Shown here: piece by piece, positions 12,665 to 24,156 of the stretch
Position numbering within the stretch: the stretch's first letter is position 1
Layout of the letters: each line of letters starts with the position of its first letter
Assembly: GCF_023091745.1 (NCBI RefSeq)
Contig: NC_068926.1
Span: forward strand, 69,128,001-69,192,000
Length of the DNA: 64,000 nucleotides
DNA from: Budorcas taxicolor
Taxonomy: Eukaryota; Chordata; Mammalia; Artiodactyla; Bovidae
Reading direction: 5' to 3'
Program-made: the position numbers and the translations under genes
The notes under the pieces: generated by a model
Seen by the model: only the letters and a program-made list of their open reading frames with translations
What the model was told of the DNA's origin: nothing
Databases searched by the model: none

Positions 12665-12800
12665 GGTAGTTTTCAACTAAGGGTGATTTTGCCGCCCAGG
12701 GGACATCTGACAACGTCTGAAAACATTCTGAGTTGTCAAATGATTTGGATTTGAGCCGGGCGGGTACTACTGCTGAGACTGAGAAAACCTGCACTAAAGG
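12665..12800 (+). mobile_element. MER20-like hAT remnant
   Basis: Contains 'gattttgccgcccaggggacat', 'caacgtctgaaaacattctg' and 'gagttgtca', resembling the MER20 hAT-Charlie consensus. It directly abuts the Tigger remnant. Recognised from memory, moderate certainty. Confidence 0.5.
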
Positions 12801-12910
12801 AATTAGCTGCCCAAAGATGGGTTTTAGCCGTTATGTTATAAACTCACGGTTTTGCCAACTTGAATCTTTTTTTTTTTAACTGTGAAAACAAATTAAAAAT
12901 AGGTTTCAAG

Positions 12911-13118
12911 GGGACTTCCCTGGCAGCCCAGTGATTAAGAATCTGCCTTCTAATGCCGGAACAGGTTCGAACTCTTGTGGAGGAACTAGAATCCCACATG
13001 CTGCGGGGCTGCTAAGCCTGCCGGACCGCAACAAAAGATGCCACAATGAAGATGCCACGTGCTACAACTAAGACCAGACACAGCCAAAGTTAAATGAAAT
13101 AAATACTCAAAAAAAAAA
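12911..13118 (+). mobile_element. CHR-type SINE with target duplication
   Basis: Begins GGGGACTTCCCTGGCAGCCC and ends in an A-run (from 13,109). It is flanked by near-identical 15-bp direct repeats at 12,896-12,910 and 13,119-13,133 (two mismatches). It sits immediately upstream of the CpG island. Confidence 0.85.
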
Positions 13119-13129
13119 AAAATAGATTC

Positions 13130-14110
13130 CAAGTGACCCGCCGCTTCATCCACTCTCGCAGGAAACCCCACTGCAGAGGTCCGAGGGGCTCTGCGGCCCG
13201 CGGAGGATCGCCACAAGAGCCTACGTGTGCAGTGGAACCCGTGGGAACTGGGCCTGAGGGGACGCACCCCACTGCTCACGGGGGTTAGCCCTGCGCCAGG
13301 GACGAGGTTAAGGGCAGTGTGAGAGGAGTACATGTTAAGTGCTTATTGCCAAAATTACCAACGCGTATTAAAAATAAGGCAAAGCGGGGTCCACACCGGG
13401 CAGAACTAGAGATGCCCTCCGGCGCGAAACCTCTGTGGCCTGGGTCTCCAGCGCCCTTCGTCGCCGTCAGCCCGCTCTCTCGGGCGCTTGCCTCCGGTCC
13501 CCGGCGCCGCCCCCGCGCGGGCCCCCTGGCCTCTCTGGGACCCCTCGCTCCGGGCCTCGCCCAACACGAACCCCACAGTCCCGCAGGCTGCAACCCAGGA
13601 CCCTCGCTGCCCGCGAGATGCTCGCCGCCGCTCTCTCACCTCAGCCGGCAGGCGTCTCCTCGACGTAAGGTTTACCGCGCGGAGCGGCCCCGAGCCGAGA
13701 GCCGCGTCGAGGTCCGTGTGCGGCGCCTCGAGCTCGGCGCGGGTTCCTCAAGCCGGAGCGAGCCCTCAGAAAAGCGAGCAACGCCGCAGAGCCGACGCCG
13801 CGCCGGCGGCCTGACGGCTCGGCTCGTGGGCTGCAAACCGCCGCCCCGCGGGGCACGCGGCCCCGGCGTGGGGGGCGGGGCTAGCTGGGGGCGTGCCAGT
13901 CCACGGGCGCCCTCATTTGCGTATGCATGAGACGGCGCGAGGCCGGTCGCTCGGAGCGCGAGAATTAATGAATTATTCACGAGGCGTCTCGTCTCGCCCC
14001 GCCCAGGAAGGCCTCGGCGACTATTCACAAGCGCCAGAGGCGGGTTTCAGCCAGAAAAGGCGGTTGAGTCCCAGTCACCGGAAGGCGTCAACCGGCTGAG
14101 GTGAGAGCTG
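13130..14110 (+). promoter_or_regulatory. HORMAD2: CpG island, likely HORMAD2 promoter
   Basis: This is the only long CpG-dense stretch in the window and is very GC-rich at about 13,390-14,110. It holds GC boxes at 13,872-13,881 and 13,997-14,004, an octamer-like double site ATTTGCGTATGCAT at 13,915-13,928, and two copies of TATTCAC (13,974-13,980 and 14,022-14,028). No convincing TATA box was seen. It lies about 10 kb upstream of the HORMAD2 start codon, in the same orientation, with no other gene between. CpG-island promoters are common for germline genes silenced by methylation in soma. It may be bidirectional: the human locus has an annotated antisense transcript. Its use as a promoter is inferred. 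Confidence 0.7.
14041..14100 (+). other. HORMAD2: candidate non-coding exon 1 of HORMAD2 (3' end only)
   Basis: Near the downstream edge of the CpG island the sequence CTGAG is followed by GTGAGAG at 14,101, a strong donor match. Exon 2 begins with 37 untranslated bases before the ATG, so at least one upstream non-coding exon must exist. The true 5' end cannot be seen, and the start given here is only the nearby sequence. Other GT sites in the island could be used instead. Confidence 0.35.
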
Positions 14111-14884
14111 CCCAAACGCGAGGAATACGGAGAAAAACGGGCGGTTTGAACGTTGTTAGTTCTCTTAGGTTTTTGTGTTTTTTTTTCGTTTCTTTCTACC
14201 TGAGGCTTTAAGTTTGATTTGAAAGTATTTCTCTTGAGGGCCGAAGTACTCTGAGGAGTAGCGAGAAAGCCGGGGCTGAGAGAAAGGACAGAGGAAACCG
14301 CCAGGTTCCATTTTCCCCCAAACGCTTGATGATGAAAAATGTCACATTTACTGAGGGGTCGGGGGCAGGGGTGGGGGGTGGAAAGAATTGTGCTGGAAAC
14401 ACTCACATTTCCACTATCAAGGTAGCTTTTAAATGAGATATCGGTGGAAAAGAAGGAATCAGTTCGGGGGGAGGGGGCAGTGGCAGCCCCCAAAACTGAT
14501 ACCTGCGTGCTGCAACACGCAGTCGGATGGGGAGCTTTGGGGGATTATCTTCTCGATCAGGTTTTCTCCAGCCGTGGAGGCCTTTTGCCAGAATCAATGG
14601 CTGGCGCAGACCAAGAGGGGAGCGAGGAGGGTGTGAGTCCCCACGGGCTGACCTCAAGTTCGTCTTTCGCCTTATCCAGGATTTGCCATTTAATCTGGAC
14701 TTTAGTTTCCCAAACAGTGCAGAGTGTATCTTGAAACTCAAGACTAACCAGTCACCAAAATGTGTTCAGTTGTGCAGAGCGCTGGACTCCGTGTGCAGTA
14801 GTACATCGTGTACTTGGCTGATGAAATTGAAGAAAAAGTAAAGGAGTTTTAATCTAATTAGGATAATCTGATTTCTCCTCCACT

Positions 14885-15000
14885 GGGCCATAAATCTCTT
14901 GAGATGGGAACAGTATTTTACATCTTTGTAAGCCTACTCAAAGATTCGTGCATGGTAGTCACCCAGTAAATGTTGAATAGAATGAATAAATGAAGTAGCA
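14885..15000 (+). mobile_element. L2 LINE 3' end
   Basis: Short sense piece with the 'gtcacccagtaaatgttgaatagaatgaataaatga' style L2 terminus. Confidence 0.6.
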
Positions 15001-15224
15001 TGAAGAAGATATTAAAAAAACCAAAAGAGCATGAACAAATACCCAGTTAATACGGTGGAAACCATTTACTCTGAGTGAGCAGGGAGTAGGGGAATTAACA
15101 GGACCAAATGGGATTTGTTAAAATAGAGAATAATAATTTATGGGACCAAACTCTGTGAAACCTCTGAGTAACAGGGTGAATTTTGGCAAACAAAGTCCCT
15201 TTGCTGGATTTTCCTAGTCTTTGT

Positions 15225-15420
15225 AGTTTTATATTTTACATTTAAATCTATGATCCATTTTTAATTAATATTGTTATGTGATGTCAGATTTAGGTTGAGG
15301 GGTTTGGGGGTTTTTTGGTCTATGGATGTCCTGTTGTTCCAGCACTATTTGTTAAAAAGACCATCCTTCCTCCACTGAATTGACTTTCCTTTTCTTTAAA
15401 CCTGAAGGGATTGGGTTAGT
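15225..15420 (-). mobile_element. L1 ORF2 fragment, antisense
   Basis: Reverse complement of the L1 stretch around 'gatccatttttaattaat' and 'ccagcactatttgttaaaaaga', typical of ORF2 near its C-terminus. Confidence 0.65.
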
Positions 15421-16539
15421 TGCAGAGAATGTCTCCTCTTCCTTCCAACTTTATGATGCAAGCCCGTTTATGTTGACATGTACTTCCTTTGAGTAAAGCC
15501 ATCCTTCATATCATATACATGTAAGGAAGGTCATCTGGCTGCATTTTAGAATCCAGCTATTGGATATTATTCCTTTGCTCGAAAATGGATTTTCTTGTTT
15601 TAAAAAAAACACAAAATGGTTTTGAAAGATTGGGAAAGCTGGGTGGAAATCATTAGGAAATCAACTGTTATTGCCTTTGGGCACATGTAATGAAACTGTT
15701 TTTTTGTGTGTCACTCAGAATGCCACCTCCCCTTCCACACACACCCCTCCCCCCAACTCCCACCTTCCTAGGAGGCTTAGGCCTTCAGAAACTAAACAAT
15801 AGCTGGTTAATCTTTATCTGAATCTTGGATTCACACATGAAAGGGTAAAGTAGTTATTGTGTCTCCATTTTAAATAGGCCAATTGACACGTAGGTCAAGA
15901 GGTAAGCCCAGAGTGAGTCTTTATCTCAGAAAACACAGAAATTTTGCCTTTTTCAAGATCATAATCCTCGTCAGAGCAGACATATCAAGCATAAGAATGA
16001 ATGGTATTGAGGCCCTGTGAAGTTTCAGATGTGTGTGAATCCAATACACAAGCAAAGTGTAAGACAAATGTCAAAGACATTTGAAAGTTAGAGTTCTGTT
16101 CTTAAAACTCACAGTTTTGAAATCTCTTAGGGTTTTAGATAATGAGTCAGAACAAGGTGATAAAAAATCAGAATAATTCTCTGAGAATACATGATCTATG
16201 GAGTCATAAACTCCTGGGGCTGTCAGCTTGTAAGCTTTCAAAATTAAGCAGTTTGTACTTGAATAGGAGACCTCCACAAAACACCTGCTCAAAGGGAAAA
16301 CAACAGTTGCAACAGAATAGTTAGAAGTTGAAAGGAAACTGGCTATTTAAAACAATTATTTAGATCTTTTTTGCCTTCCTGAAGCCAGCTTATTTTAGAA
16401 CATGGAAAAGAGACACTACCATGTTTAGAAACCAGCAAGAAAGCTCAGCAACTAGGAAGGTGCTGGTAGTGCATTATTTTGGATGCAGTGAAAGCAAGGG
16501 AATTTAATTGTGCTGAGTCACTGTAGGAAAACCCCTAAA

Positions 16540-16710
16540 TTATGAGTCAGTTTTCTTGATTTTTATTCTCAGTTCTGCCACTAAGTGGTTGATTGACCTT
16601 GAATAAATCAACTGACTTCTCTGGACTTTGATTTTTTTCATCTAGAAAAATAAATGTTTGGACTAGATCATTCAAAGTTCCTTCTGCCTCTAAAATTCTA
16701 TAATTCTTTT
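16540..16710 (+). mobile_element. MIR SINE
   Basis: Sense MIR core: 'ttctgccactaagtggttgattgaccttgaataaatcaactgacttctctggact'. Confidence 0.65.
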
Positions 16711-16810
16711 CTAGACCCTCAATTCTTCCTTGTCCCTGTATTACTTCTCTATTGATCCAGCGTATATATTTTTTAGCACCTACCGACTTTATTCCAGAAC
16801 TGCATGATGC

Positions 16811-17380
16811 AAATCACTGCAGATGGTGACTGCAGCCATGACATTAAAAGATGCTTGCTCCTTGGAAGGAAAGCTATGACACACCAAGACAGTGTATTAA
16901 GAAGCAGAGACATGACTTTGCCAACAAAGATCTGCATAGTCAAAGCTATGGTTTTTCCAGTAGTCATGTACAGAGAGAGAGTTGGACCATAAAGAATGCT
17001 GAGTGCCGAAGAATGGATGCTTTCAAACTCTGGTGCTGGAGAAGACTCTTGAGTCCCTTGGACTGCAAGGAGAGCAAATCAGTCAATCCTAAAGGAAATC
17101 AATCCTGACTATTCATTGGAAGGACTGGTGCTGACGCTCCAATACTTTGGCCACCTGATGCAAAGAGCTGACTCACTGGAAACGAGCCTGATGCTGGGAG
17201 AGATTGGAGGCAAGAGGAGGAGAGGGCGGCAGAGGATGAGATGGTTAGATAGCATAATCAACTCAATGGACATGAGTTTGAGTAAACTACAGAAGATAGT
17301 GGAGGACAGAGGAACCTGGTGTGCTACAGTCCATGGCTTTGCAAAGAGGCAGACCACTTAGCAACTGAAAAACAACAACC
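16811..17380 (+). mobile_element. BovB 3' fragment with target duplication
   Basis: 5'-truncated sense BovB from the 'aaatcactgcagatggtgact' region to its tail. It is flanked by imperfect 26-bp direct repeats at 16,785-16,810 and 17,381-17,406 (about five mismatches), consistent with an old insertion. Confidence 0.88.
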
Positions 17381-17406
17381 AACTTTATTCCACTCCTGCA
17401 TGGTGC

Positions 17407-17700
17407 TAACGACTCCGGAATGATCTAAACTAGACACAAACATTTATATATGATTCCACTCTTAGGAAATAAATGTCCAGAATAGGCAAACTGATAGAGA
17501 TGAAAAGTAGATTAATGGTTGCAAGGAGTCAGGGGAGGCAAAAATGAGGAGTGATTGCTAGTGGAAATAGGGTTTCTTGTAGGGTAACAAAACTCTTCTG
17601 AAATTAGATAGTAGTGATGGTTGCAAAACTTCATGAATATATGAAAACTTACTGAAGTATACCTTAAAACAAAACCTAAAAAAATAAAGAACAAACTAAG
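17407..17700 (+). mobile_element. L1 3' UTR fragment
   Basis: Sense L1 3' UTR-like stretch ('atttatatatgattccactcttagg', 'tgatggttgcaaaacttcatgaatata'). Confidence 0.6.
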
Positions 17701-17854
17701 CAGATACAACTTTGCCCTCATGTTATCTCACAGCAGGGTGGGATGGATACATAAATGCAAAATGATACGGTATATATTACAACATGCACATAACTGGGAC
17801 TTGATGGTGAACCAGGGAATAATTCCTTGAGAAACTGACACTAACCCCATGTCT

Positions 17855-19150
17855 AGAAGGTGAGTAGGAATTGGAAAGGAAGGAGGATATTTCAGGCAGA
17901 GGGAACATTGCAAAAACCTGAAAGCTGAGAGAATATAGGTTAATTAAAGAAGATAAAGTTCATGGGGTTGCAAAGAGTCAGACCCGACCAAGTGATTAAC
18001 ACTTGTTTTGGGCTTCCCTGGTGGCTCAGTGGTAAAGAATCTGCCTGCAATGCTGAAGACCCAGGTTCAGTCCTGAACTGAGCAACTAACACTTTCAAAG
18101 TAGACAAGGGACTTCCCTGTTTGGGAAGAATCCGCCTGCCAATGCAGGGGATGTGGGTTTGATCTCTGGTCCAGGAAGATCCCACATGCCACAGAGCAGC
18201 CAAGTCCATGTGCCACACACAACTACTGAGCCCATGTTTACAGCCTGTCAGCTGCAACTGCTGGTGCCAGCACACCTCGAGCCCATGCTTTGCAACCAGA
18301 GAAGCCGCCACAGTGAGAAGCCCACACACTGCAACTAGAGTAGCCCCTCATGAGCAGCCAAAAATAAATCCATTAATTAAAAATTTTAAAGTAGATGAGA
18401 ATAGCTGATGCATAAAAGTATACGGGAAAATGGTTAGAGATGTGGCTAAGGAGGATTGAGCCCAATCTGGAGAAGTTTGGATTTCATCCTGAGGGCACCG
18501 GGGGCCTGCGGAAGCATTTCAGTCCAGGAAATTTCAGAGTCCTGTTGGTAATCTAAGAAGAATACTCTGGCTGCAGTACCGAGAACAGACTGGAGATGGG
18601 TAAGGCCAATGACAGACTGGTGGTTGAACAAATCCAGGTGAAAGATGAAGCTGATCTGATCTAAAGCGGAGATGACAACCATGTGCATCAAGTAAGGAGT
18701 GGACGCTTGAGAAACATTAGGAGACTGGCTGTAGGAATGAGGAGGGAGCAGAGCTGAGTCAGAGTTTTTAGGCTTGAGAAACCCAGGTATTTGATGCTGT
18801 CATCCACTCAGCTAAGGTACAGAAATCGGTTTAGGGCAAAAGGATTCACATTTGGATATGCTGGGAAAATCCAGCTGAAACTGGTTCATAGTCAGAGGTA
18901 CAGATCTGCAACTCCCCAGCAAAACCCAGGTCGGGGTATACATATAAGAGTTGTTAGAATAGAAATAGTAATTGAAACAGTGAGAATGTATTTGTTCACC
19001 CAGGAAGTGTGTTTAAAATGTTGAAAAAAGCTCCTAGGACAGAACCGTGAAGAACACCAAAAGCTTAAAATGGGGCAAGGAAGAAGCCTGAAGACGACAA
19101 TGAGAAGGAACACTGGGAGGTGGGAAGAAAACAAGTTCAGACACAAATAT
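17855..19150 (-). mobile_element. L2 LINE, antisense, split by SINEs
   Basis: Reverse complement of a longer part of L2: 'gcagagggaacattgcaaa' and 'ggatttcatcctgagggca', then the region antisense to the L2 ORF. It is interrupted by a SINE cluster at about 17,957-18,392. Highly diverged, no intact coding sequence. Confidence 0.6.
17957..18392 (+). mobile_element. SINE cluster: BOV-A tail, Bov-tA, CHR
   Basis: Three pieces end to end: a BOV-A tail (CATGGGGTTGCAAAGAGTCA), a Bov-tA head from about 18,010 (GGCTTCCCTGGTGGCTCAG), and a CHR-type SINE from about 18,108 with 'ctactgagccc' repeats and an A/T-rich end. Confidence 0.8.
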
Positions 19151-19169
19151 CAGATTTAAGACTGAACCT

Positions 19170-21470
19170 GCATATAATGAAATGTGTGTCGGACAGTGTT
19201 CCAAATGCCTTACAAATAATGGCTTATTTAGTCCTCACAACAACCCTGGAATGTAGATACTATTCAGTTCAGTCGCTCAGTCGTATCTGACTCTTTGCGA
19301 TCCCATGAATCACAGCATGCCAGGCCTCCCTGTCCATCACCAACTCGTGGAGTTCACCCAGACTCATGTCCATCAAGTCGGTGATGCCATCCAGCCATCT
19401 CATCCTCTGTCGTCGCCTTCTCCTCCTGCCCCCAATCCCTCCCAGCATCAGAGTCTTTTCCAAATGAGTCAGCTCTTCGAGTGAGGTGGCCAAAGTATTG
19501 GACTTTCAGGTTTAGCATCAGTCCTTCCAAAGAACACCCAGGACTGATCTCCAGAATGGACTGGTTGGATCTCCTTGCAGTCCAAGGGACTCTCAAGAGT
19601 CTTCTCCAACACCACAGTTCAAAAGCATCAATTCTTCGGCACTCAGCTTTCTTCACAGTCCAACTTTCACATCCATACATGACCACTGGAAAAACCATAG
19701 CCTTGACTAGACGGACCTTTATTGGCAAAGTAATGTCTCTGCTTTTTAATATGCTATCTAGGTTGGTCATAACTTTCCTTCCAAGGAGTAAGTGTCTTTT
19801 AATTTCATGGCTGCAATCACCATCTGCAGTGATTTTGGAGCTGCCCAAAAATAAAGTCTGACACTGTTTCCACTGTTTCCCCATCTATTTGCCATGAACT
19901 GATGGGATGCCATGATCTTAGTTTTCTGAATGTTGAGCTTTAAGTCAACTTTTTTACTCTCCTCTTTGACTTTCATCAAGAGGCTTTTTAGTTCCTCTTT
20001 GCTTTCTGCCATAAGGGTGGTGTCATCTGCATATCTGAGGTTATTGATATTTCTCCTGGCAATCTTAATTCCAGCTTGTGTTTCTTCCAGCCCAGATTTT
20101 TCATGATGTACTCTACATATAAGTTAAATAAGCAGGGTGACAATATACAGCCTTGACGTACTCCTTTTCCTATTCAGAACCAGTCTGTTGTTCCATGTCC
20201 AGTTCTAACTGTTGCTTCCTGACCTGCATACAGGTTTCTCAAGAGGCAGGTCAGGTGGTCTGAGACTCCCATCTCTTTCAGAATTTTCCAGTTTATTGTG
20301 ATCCACACAGTCAAAGGCTTTGGCATAGTCAATAAAGCAGAAATAGATGTTTTTCTGTAACTCTCTTGCTTTTTCCATTATCCAGTGGATGTTGGCAATT
20401 TGATCTCTGGTTCCTCTGCCTTTTCTCAAACCAGCTTGAACATCAGGGAGTTCACGGTTCATGTATTGCTGAAGCCTGGCTTGGAGAATTTTGAGCATTA
20501 CTTTACTAGTGTGTGAGATGAGTGCAATTATGCGGTAGTTTGAGCGTTCTTTGGCATTGCCTTTTTTTGGGATTGGAATGAAAACTGACCTTTTCCAGTC
20601 CTGTGGCCACTGCTGAGTTTTCCAAATTTGCTGGCATGTTGAGTGCAGCACTTTCACAGCATCATCTTTCAGGATTTGAAACAGCTCCACTGGAATTCCA
20701 TCACCTCCACTAGCTTTGTTCATAGTGATGCTTTCTAAGGTCCACTTGACTTCTTTCTAAGGCCCACTTGACTTCACATTCCAGGATGTCTGGCTCTAGG
20801 TGAGTGATCACACCATCGTGATTATCTTGGTCTTGAAGATCTTTTTTGTACAGATCTTCTGTGTATTCTTGCCACCTCTTCTTAATATCTTCTGCTTCTG
20901 TTAGGTCCATACCATTTCTGTCCTTTATCGAGCCCATCTTTGCATGAAATGTTCCCTTGGTAGCTCTAATTTTCATGAAGAGATCTCTGGTCTTTCCCAT
21001 TCTGTTGTTTTCCTGTATTTCTTTGCATTGATTGCTGAGGAAGTCTTTCTTATCTCTCCTTGCTATTCTTTGGAACTCTGTATTCAGATGCTTATATCTT
21101 TCCTTTTCTCCTTTGCTTTTCGCTTCTCTTCTTTTCACAGCTATTTGTAAGACCTCCCCAGACAGCCATTTTGCTTTTTTGCATTTCTTTTCCATGGGGA
21201 TGGTCTTGATCCCTGTCTCCTGTACAGTGTCACACACCTCCGTCCATAGTTCATCAGGCACTCTGTCAGATCTAGTCCCTTTAACCTATTTCTCACTTCC
21301 ACTGTATAATCATAAGAAATTTGATTTAGGTCATACCTGAATAGATACTATCACTGACTGTATTTTACAGATGGGGAAACTGAGGCAAACGTGTGCATGA
21401 AACAGCATGGCAATCGGAGTGCAGACTGGGACTCGATCCCAGGCAGTTTGGCTCTGCAAACGTTCATGTG
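19170..21470 (+). mobile_element. MIR SINE split by BovB
   Basis: The left half is 19,170-19,263 ('cttatttagtcctcacaacaaccctgg'). The right half resumes at 21,342 ('ttttacagatggggaaactgaggc') and runs to about 21,470. Removing the BovB and one copy of the 10-bp duplication restores a continuous MIR order. Confidence 0.85.
19264..21341 (-). mobile_element. BovB LINE, antisense, 5'-truncated, 10-bp target duplication
   Basis: About 2.08 kb on the minus strand, from after the endonuclease domain through RT to the 3' end. TAGATACTAT flanks it at 19,254-19,263 and 21,342-21,351. Open pieces remain (183 codons at 21,261-20,710; 172 codons at 20,723-20,205; 176 codons at 19,884-19,354), and YADD is encoded around 20,020-20,035. 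A short tandem repeat near 20,740-20,775 and several frameshifts break the ORF. Confidence 0.93.
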
Positions 21471-21534
21471 CCTAACCACTATGCTGTGTTTCCTCTCCAG
21501 ATAAATACATGTCCTGATAAACACTATAAGAGCC

Positions 21535-21690
21535 CTGAAAAGCTGGATTTACTGTCTCCTTTTACAAAAAGGATACCGAGGCCCAGCAAGACTAAGTAAT
21601 TTGACCAAAACATAGAGTTGCTAGGTAGTTGAGCAGAATTCGAACCCAGGTTCCTTAACTCCAAAGACTTTCTCCCAGACTGCACTAGCA
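21535..21690 (+). mobile_element. MIR SINE
   Basis: Sense MIR: 'ggataccgaggcccagcaagactaagtaatttgacc ... cgaacccaggttcct'. Confidence 0.65.
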
Positions 21691-22077
21691 GTGCAGTTAA
21701 TTTTCTCTGTATACATGCATATGTGTCTGGAAAATTTAACTTCACTAATTTTATAAATGTTAATTCCGCAGATAAGTACCAAATGCTTAATAGTGATTAG
21801 CTTTGAATCCCTTCTGAAAAGCAAGTATCCTGGAGGTTTGAGCTTTCAGCGATAATATCAATTTAAGCCAGATTATTCATATATTCCAAATACATGGATG
21901 TAGTAAATGCATTGTGTTCTAATAGCCTGATACTGTATTCAGGACTTGATTTTCTAGAAATGCCATCAGAATACCTTGCCATCATAGAGAAATTATTTAA
22001 AAACCCACCAATATAGAAAGCCACTTGAAATAATTATTCCCTATTATTTATTGTCTCTAATAACTAGCTCAGTGAAA

Positions 22078-22279
22078 TGAAGTTGATCAGTCGTGTCCTA
22101 CTCCTTGCAACCCCATGGACTGTAGCCTACTACACTCCTCCGTCCATGGGATTTTCCAGGCAAGAGTACTGGAGTAGGTTGCCATTTCCTTCTGTAGAGG
22201 ACCTTCCTGCCCCAGGGATCGAACCCAGGTCTCCCGTACTGTAGGCAATCGCTTTCCCGTCTGAGCCACCAGGGAAGTG
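22078..22279 (-). mobile_element. Bov-tA SINE, antisense
   Basis: Antisense BOV-A part (CAGTCGTGTCCTACTCCTTG) then the antisense tRNA head ending CTGAGCCACCAGGGAAG. Confidence 0.88.
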
Positions 22280-22849
22280 GTTGTTTATCTTGGTTTACTG
22301 GGTCAAAACTGGAGTGTAAACTCTTGTAGTTACTTATTTTTCCCATTTTATTTCTTGAAGTTGTAAAGGAGATAGTGATCATATTGAGTCAGTTTTGAAG
22401 GTTATGCTCAAAAATGAAGGTTCTAATCTGAAGTCAACAAAAGACACCTTGGAATCTTTAAGGGCCAAAGGACTATCAGGTGGTTGTCAGTCTCATTTAA
22501 ATCTTGTAAAAGAGTGTCCCCTAGTGCTACTCTGAAGAAGTAAATTGAGAGAAATTATTACCTGTTTATAATCTCTATCACCACCTTGTGGCAGTGTCCT
22601 TAAATAATACTGCCCTCTTTTATTTGCAAAATCTTCCAGAATCTTGCGTTAATTTATACACAAAATCAAGTCACAGGCTATCCTAGGTGATCCAGAATTT
22701 CTTGAAGTGGTTTATTTTACTAATATTTTGGTCAGAACTCCATAAAATCTTGAAACTACAATTAAGTCCTTTAAAAAGAAAAAGAGAAATTTGCTTCTTT
22801 TTTGTTAGTGAAGTGATATAGTGAAAACTGTATGTATTTTTAAACATAA

Positions 22850-23775
22850 ATGCTTTTTTATTGTGGTAAAATGTATAAACATAAAATTTATCATCTCGGC
22901 CACCATTGAGCGTGTAACTGAGTGGCACTAAGTGCATTCACAGCGTTTGTACAACCTTTACCACTACCCCTTTCTAACAATTTTACATCATCCTGAATGA
23001 AATTATGTATAAATTGAGCTCCCCATTCCTTCCACCCCGTAGCCCCTGGTGACCTCTGTTCTCTTCTCTGTCGCTATGAATCTGACTCTATTCATACAAA
23101 TGGAATCATGTGATAGGCATCCTTTTGTGTCTGGTTTATTTCATTTAGCATAGTGTTTTCAAATTTACCCATGTTGCAACATATGTCATAATTTCATTAC
23201 TTTTTGATACTGAATAACATTCCATTGTATATACCATATTTAAAAGCCCATTCAGCTGTTCCTGGGCCTTTGGGTTGTTTCTGCCTTTTGGCTATTATAA
23301 ATAATACTGCTCTGAACATTGGTGTGTGTCTGTTTGAATCCCTCCTTTCAATACTTTTTGGGCTTCCCTGGTGGCTCAGATGATAAAGAATCTGCCTGCA
23401 ATACAGGAGATATGGGTTTGATCCCTGGGTGGGGAAGACCTCCTGGAGAAGGAAATGGCAACCCACTCCAGTATTCTTGCCTGGGAAATCCCATGGACAG
23501 GAGCCTGGTGGGCTGCAGTTCATGGGATCACAAAGAGTTGGATACAACTGAGCGACTAACACTTTTTGATACTTCTGAGTTTAGGAGTGGAAGTGCTGGT
23601 AGTATGGTCAACCTACTGAACCTTTTGAGGAACTGCCATCCTGCTTTCTACAGCAGCTGCACCACTTTACATTCCTACCAGCAGTGTACAAGGATTCCAA
23701 TTTTGCCCCATCTTCACCTACACTTGTTATTTTCCATCTTGTTTGAATAGCCATCCTAATGGGTATGAAACTCTA
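22850..23775 (-). mobile_element. L1 3' end, antisense, with nested Bov-tA
   Basis: Reverse complement of an old L1 3' region ('tttattgtggtaaaatgtataaacataaaatttatcat', 'ttccattgtatatacca', 'ttccatcttgtttgaatagccatcctaatgggt'). A Bov-tA at 23,361-23,570 splits it. Confidence 0.75.
23361..23570 (+). mobile_element. Bov-tA SINE with 8-bp target duplication
   Basis: Complete sense Bov-tA (GGCTTCCCTGGTGGCTCAGA to GAGCGACTAAC). ACTTTTTG flanks it at 23,353-23,360 and 23,571-23,578. Confidence 0.9.
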
Positions 23776-24156
23776 ATTTTTGAGTTGACTTTGAAAATCA
23801 ATTATACATGAAGTTAATTCAAGAAATACTTTTTAAGCCTCTGTTATAAAGAGAGCACTGTTCACACTCTGAGGGAATAACAAAGATGAGTAAAATACAT
23901 TGTTGAACCTTTAGGGGATTTGTAATTTATTCTCCAAATGTATTTGGGAACTAGTAAGTCAACTTATATTTTCCTTGGGTGGTTGGAAAAACTAATCCAG
24001 AGATCTTACTCTAATTTATAGAAAATTGGTAGTGGAGATGTTTATTAAACTGATTTTCCAAAGAATACAATCAAATGCTAATTATACAGTTCTTTGTAAG
24101 ATATGCAAGAAAAGGATTATTTAGGCAAGGTCTCTAATTAATTTTTTTTTCTGCAG

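Larger units (their letters stand above)
14101..24156 (+). other. HORMAD2: HORMAD2 intron 1 (inferred)
   Basis: About 10 kb between the candidate exon 1 donor and the acceptor TTTTTTTTTCTGCAG ending at 24,156. Repeats in it are listed separately. Stretches at 14,110-14,880, 15,420-16,530, 21,700-22,070, 22,285-22,845 and 23,780-24,150 show nothing I recognise beyond AT-rich sequence. Small MIR-like pieces may be missed. Confidence 0.5.

Noticed and set aside
8131..13130. Exons of the upstream neighbour (MTMR3 in human synteny)
   Set aside because: No phosphatase or PH-GRAM coding block, no splice-bounded frame; the human gene ends well upstream of HORMAD2.
13319..13930. 203-codon open frame across the CpG island, with others on both strands
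   Set aside because: GC-rich sequence has few stop codons; the frames overlap on both strands, show low-complexity Arg/Pro/Ala composition and match no family.
18010..18200. tRNA-like sequences with B-box motifs (GGTTCGATCC-type) at many sites
   Set aside because: They are the tRNA-derived heads of Bov-tA and CHR SINEs; no intact cloverleaf with a proper acceptor stem was seen.
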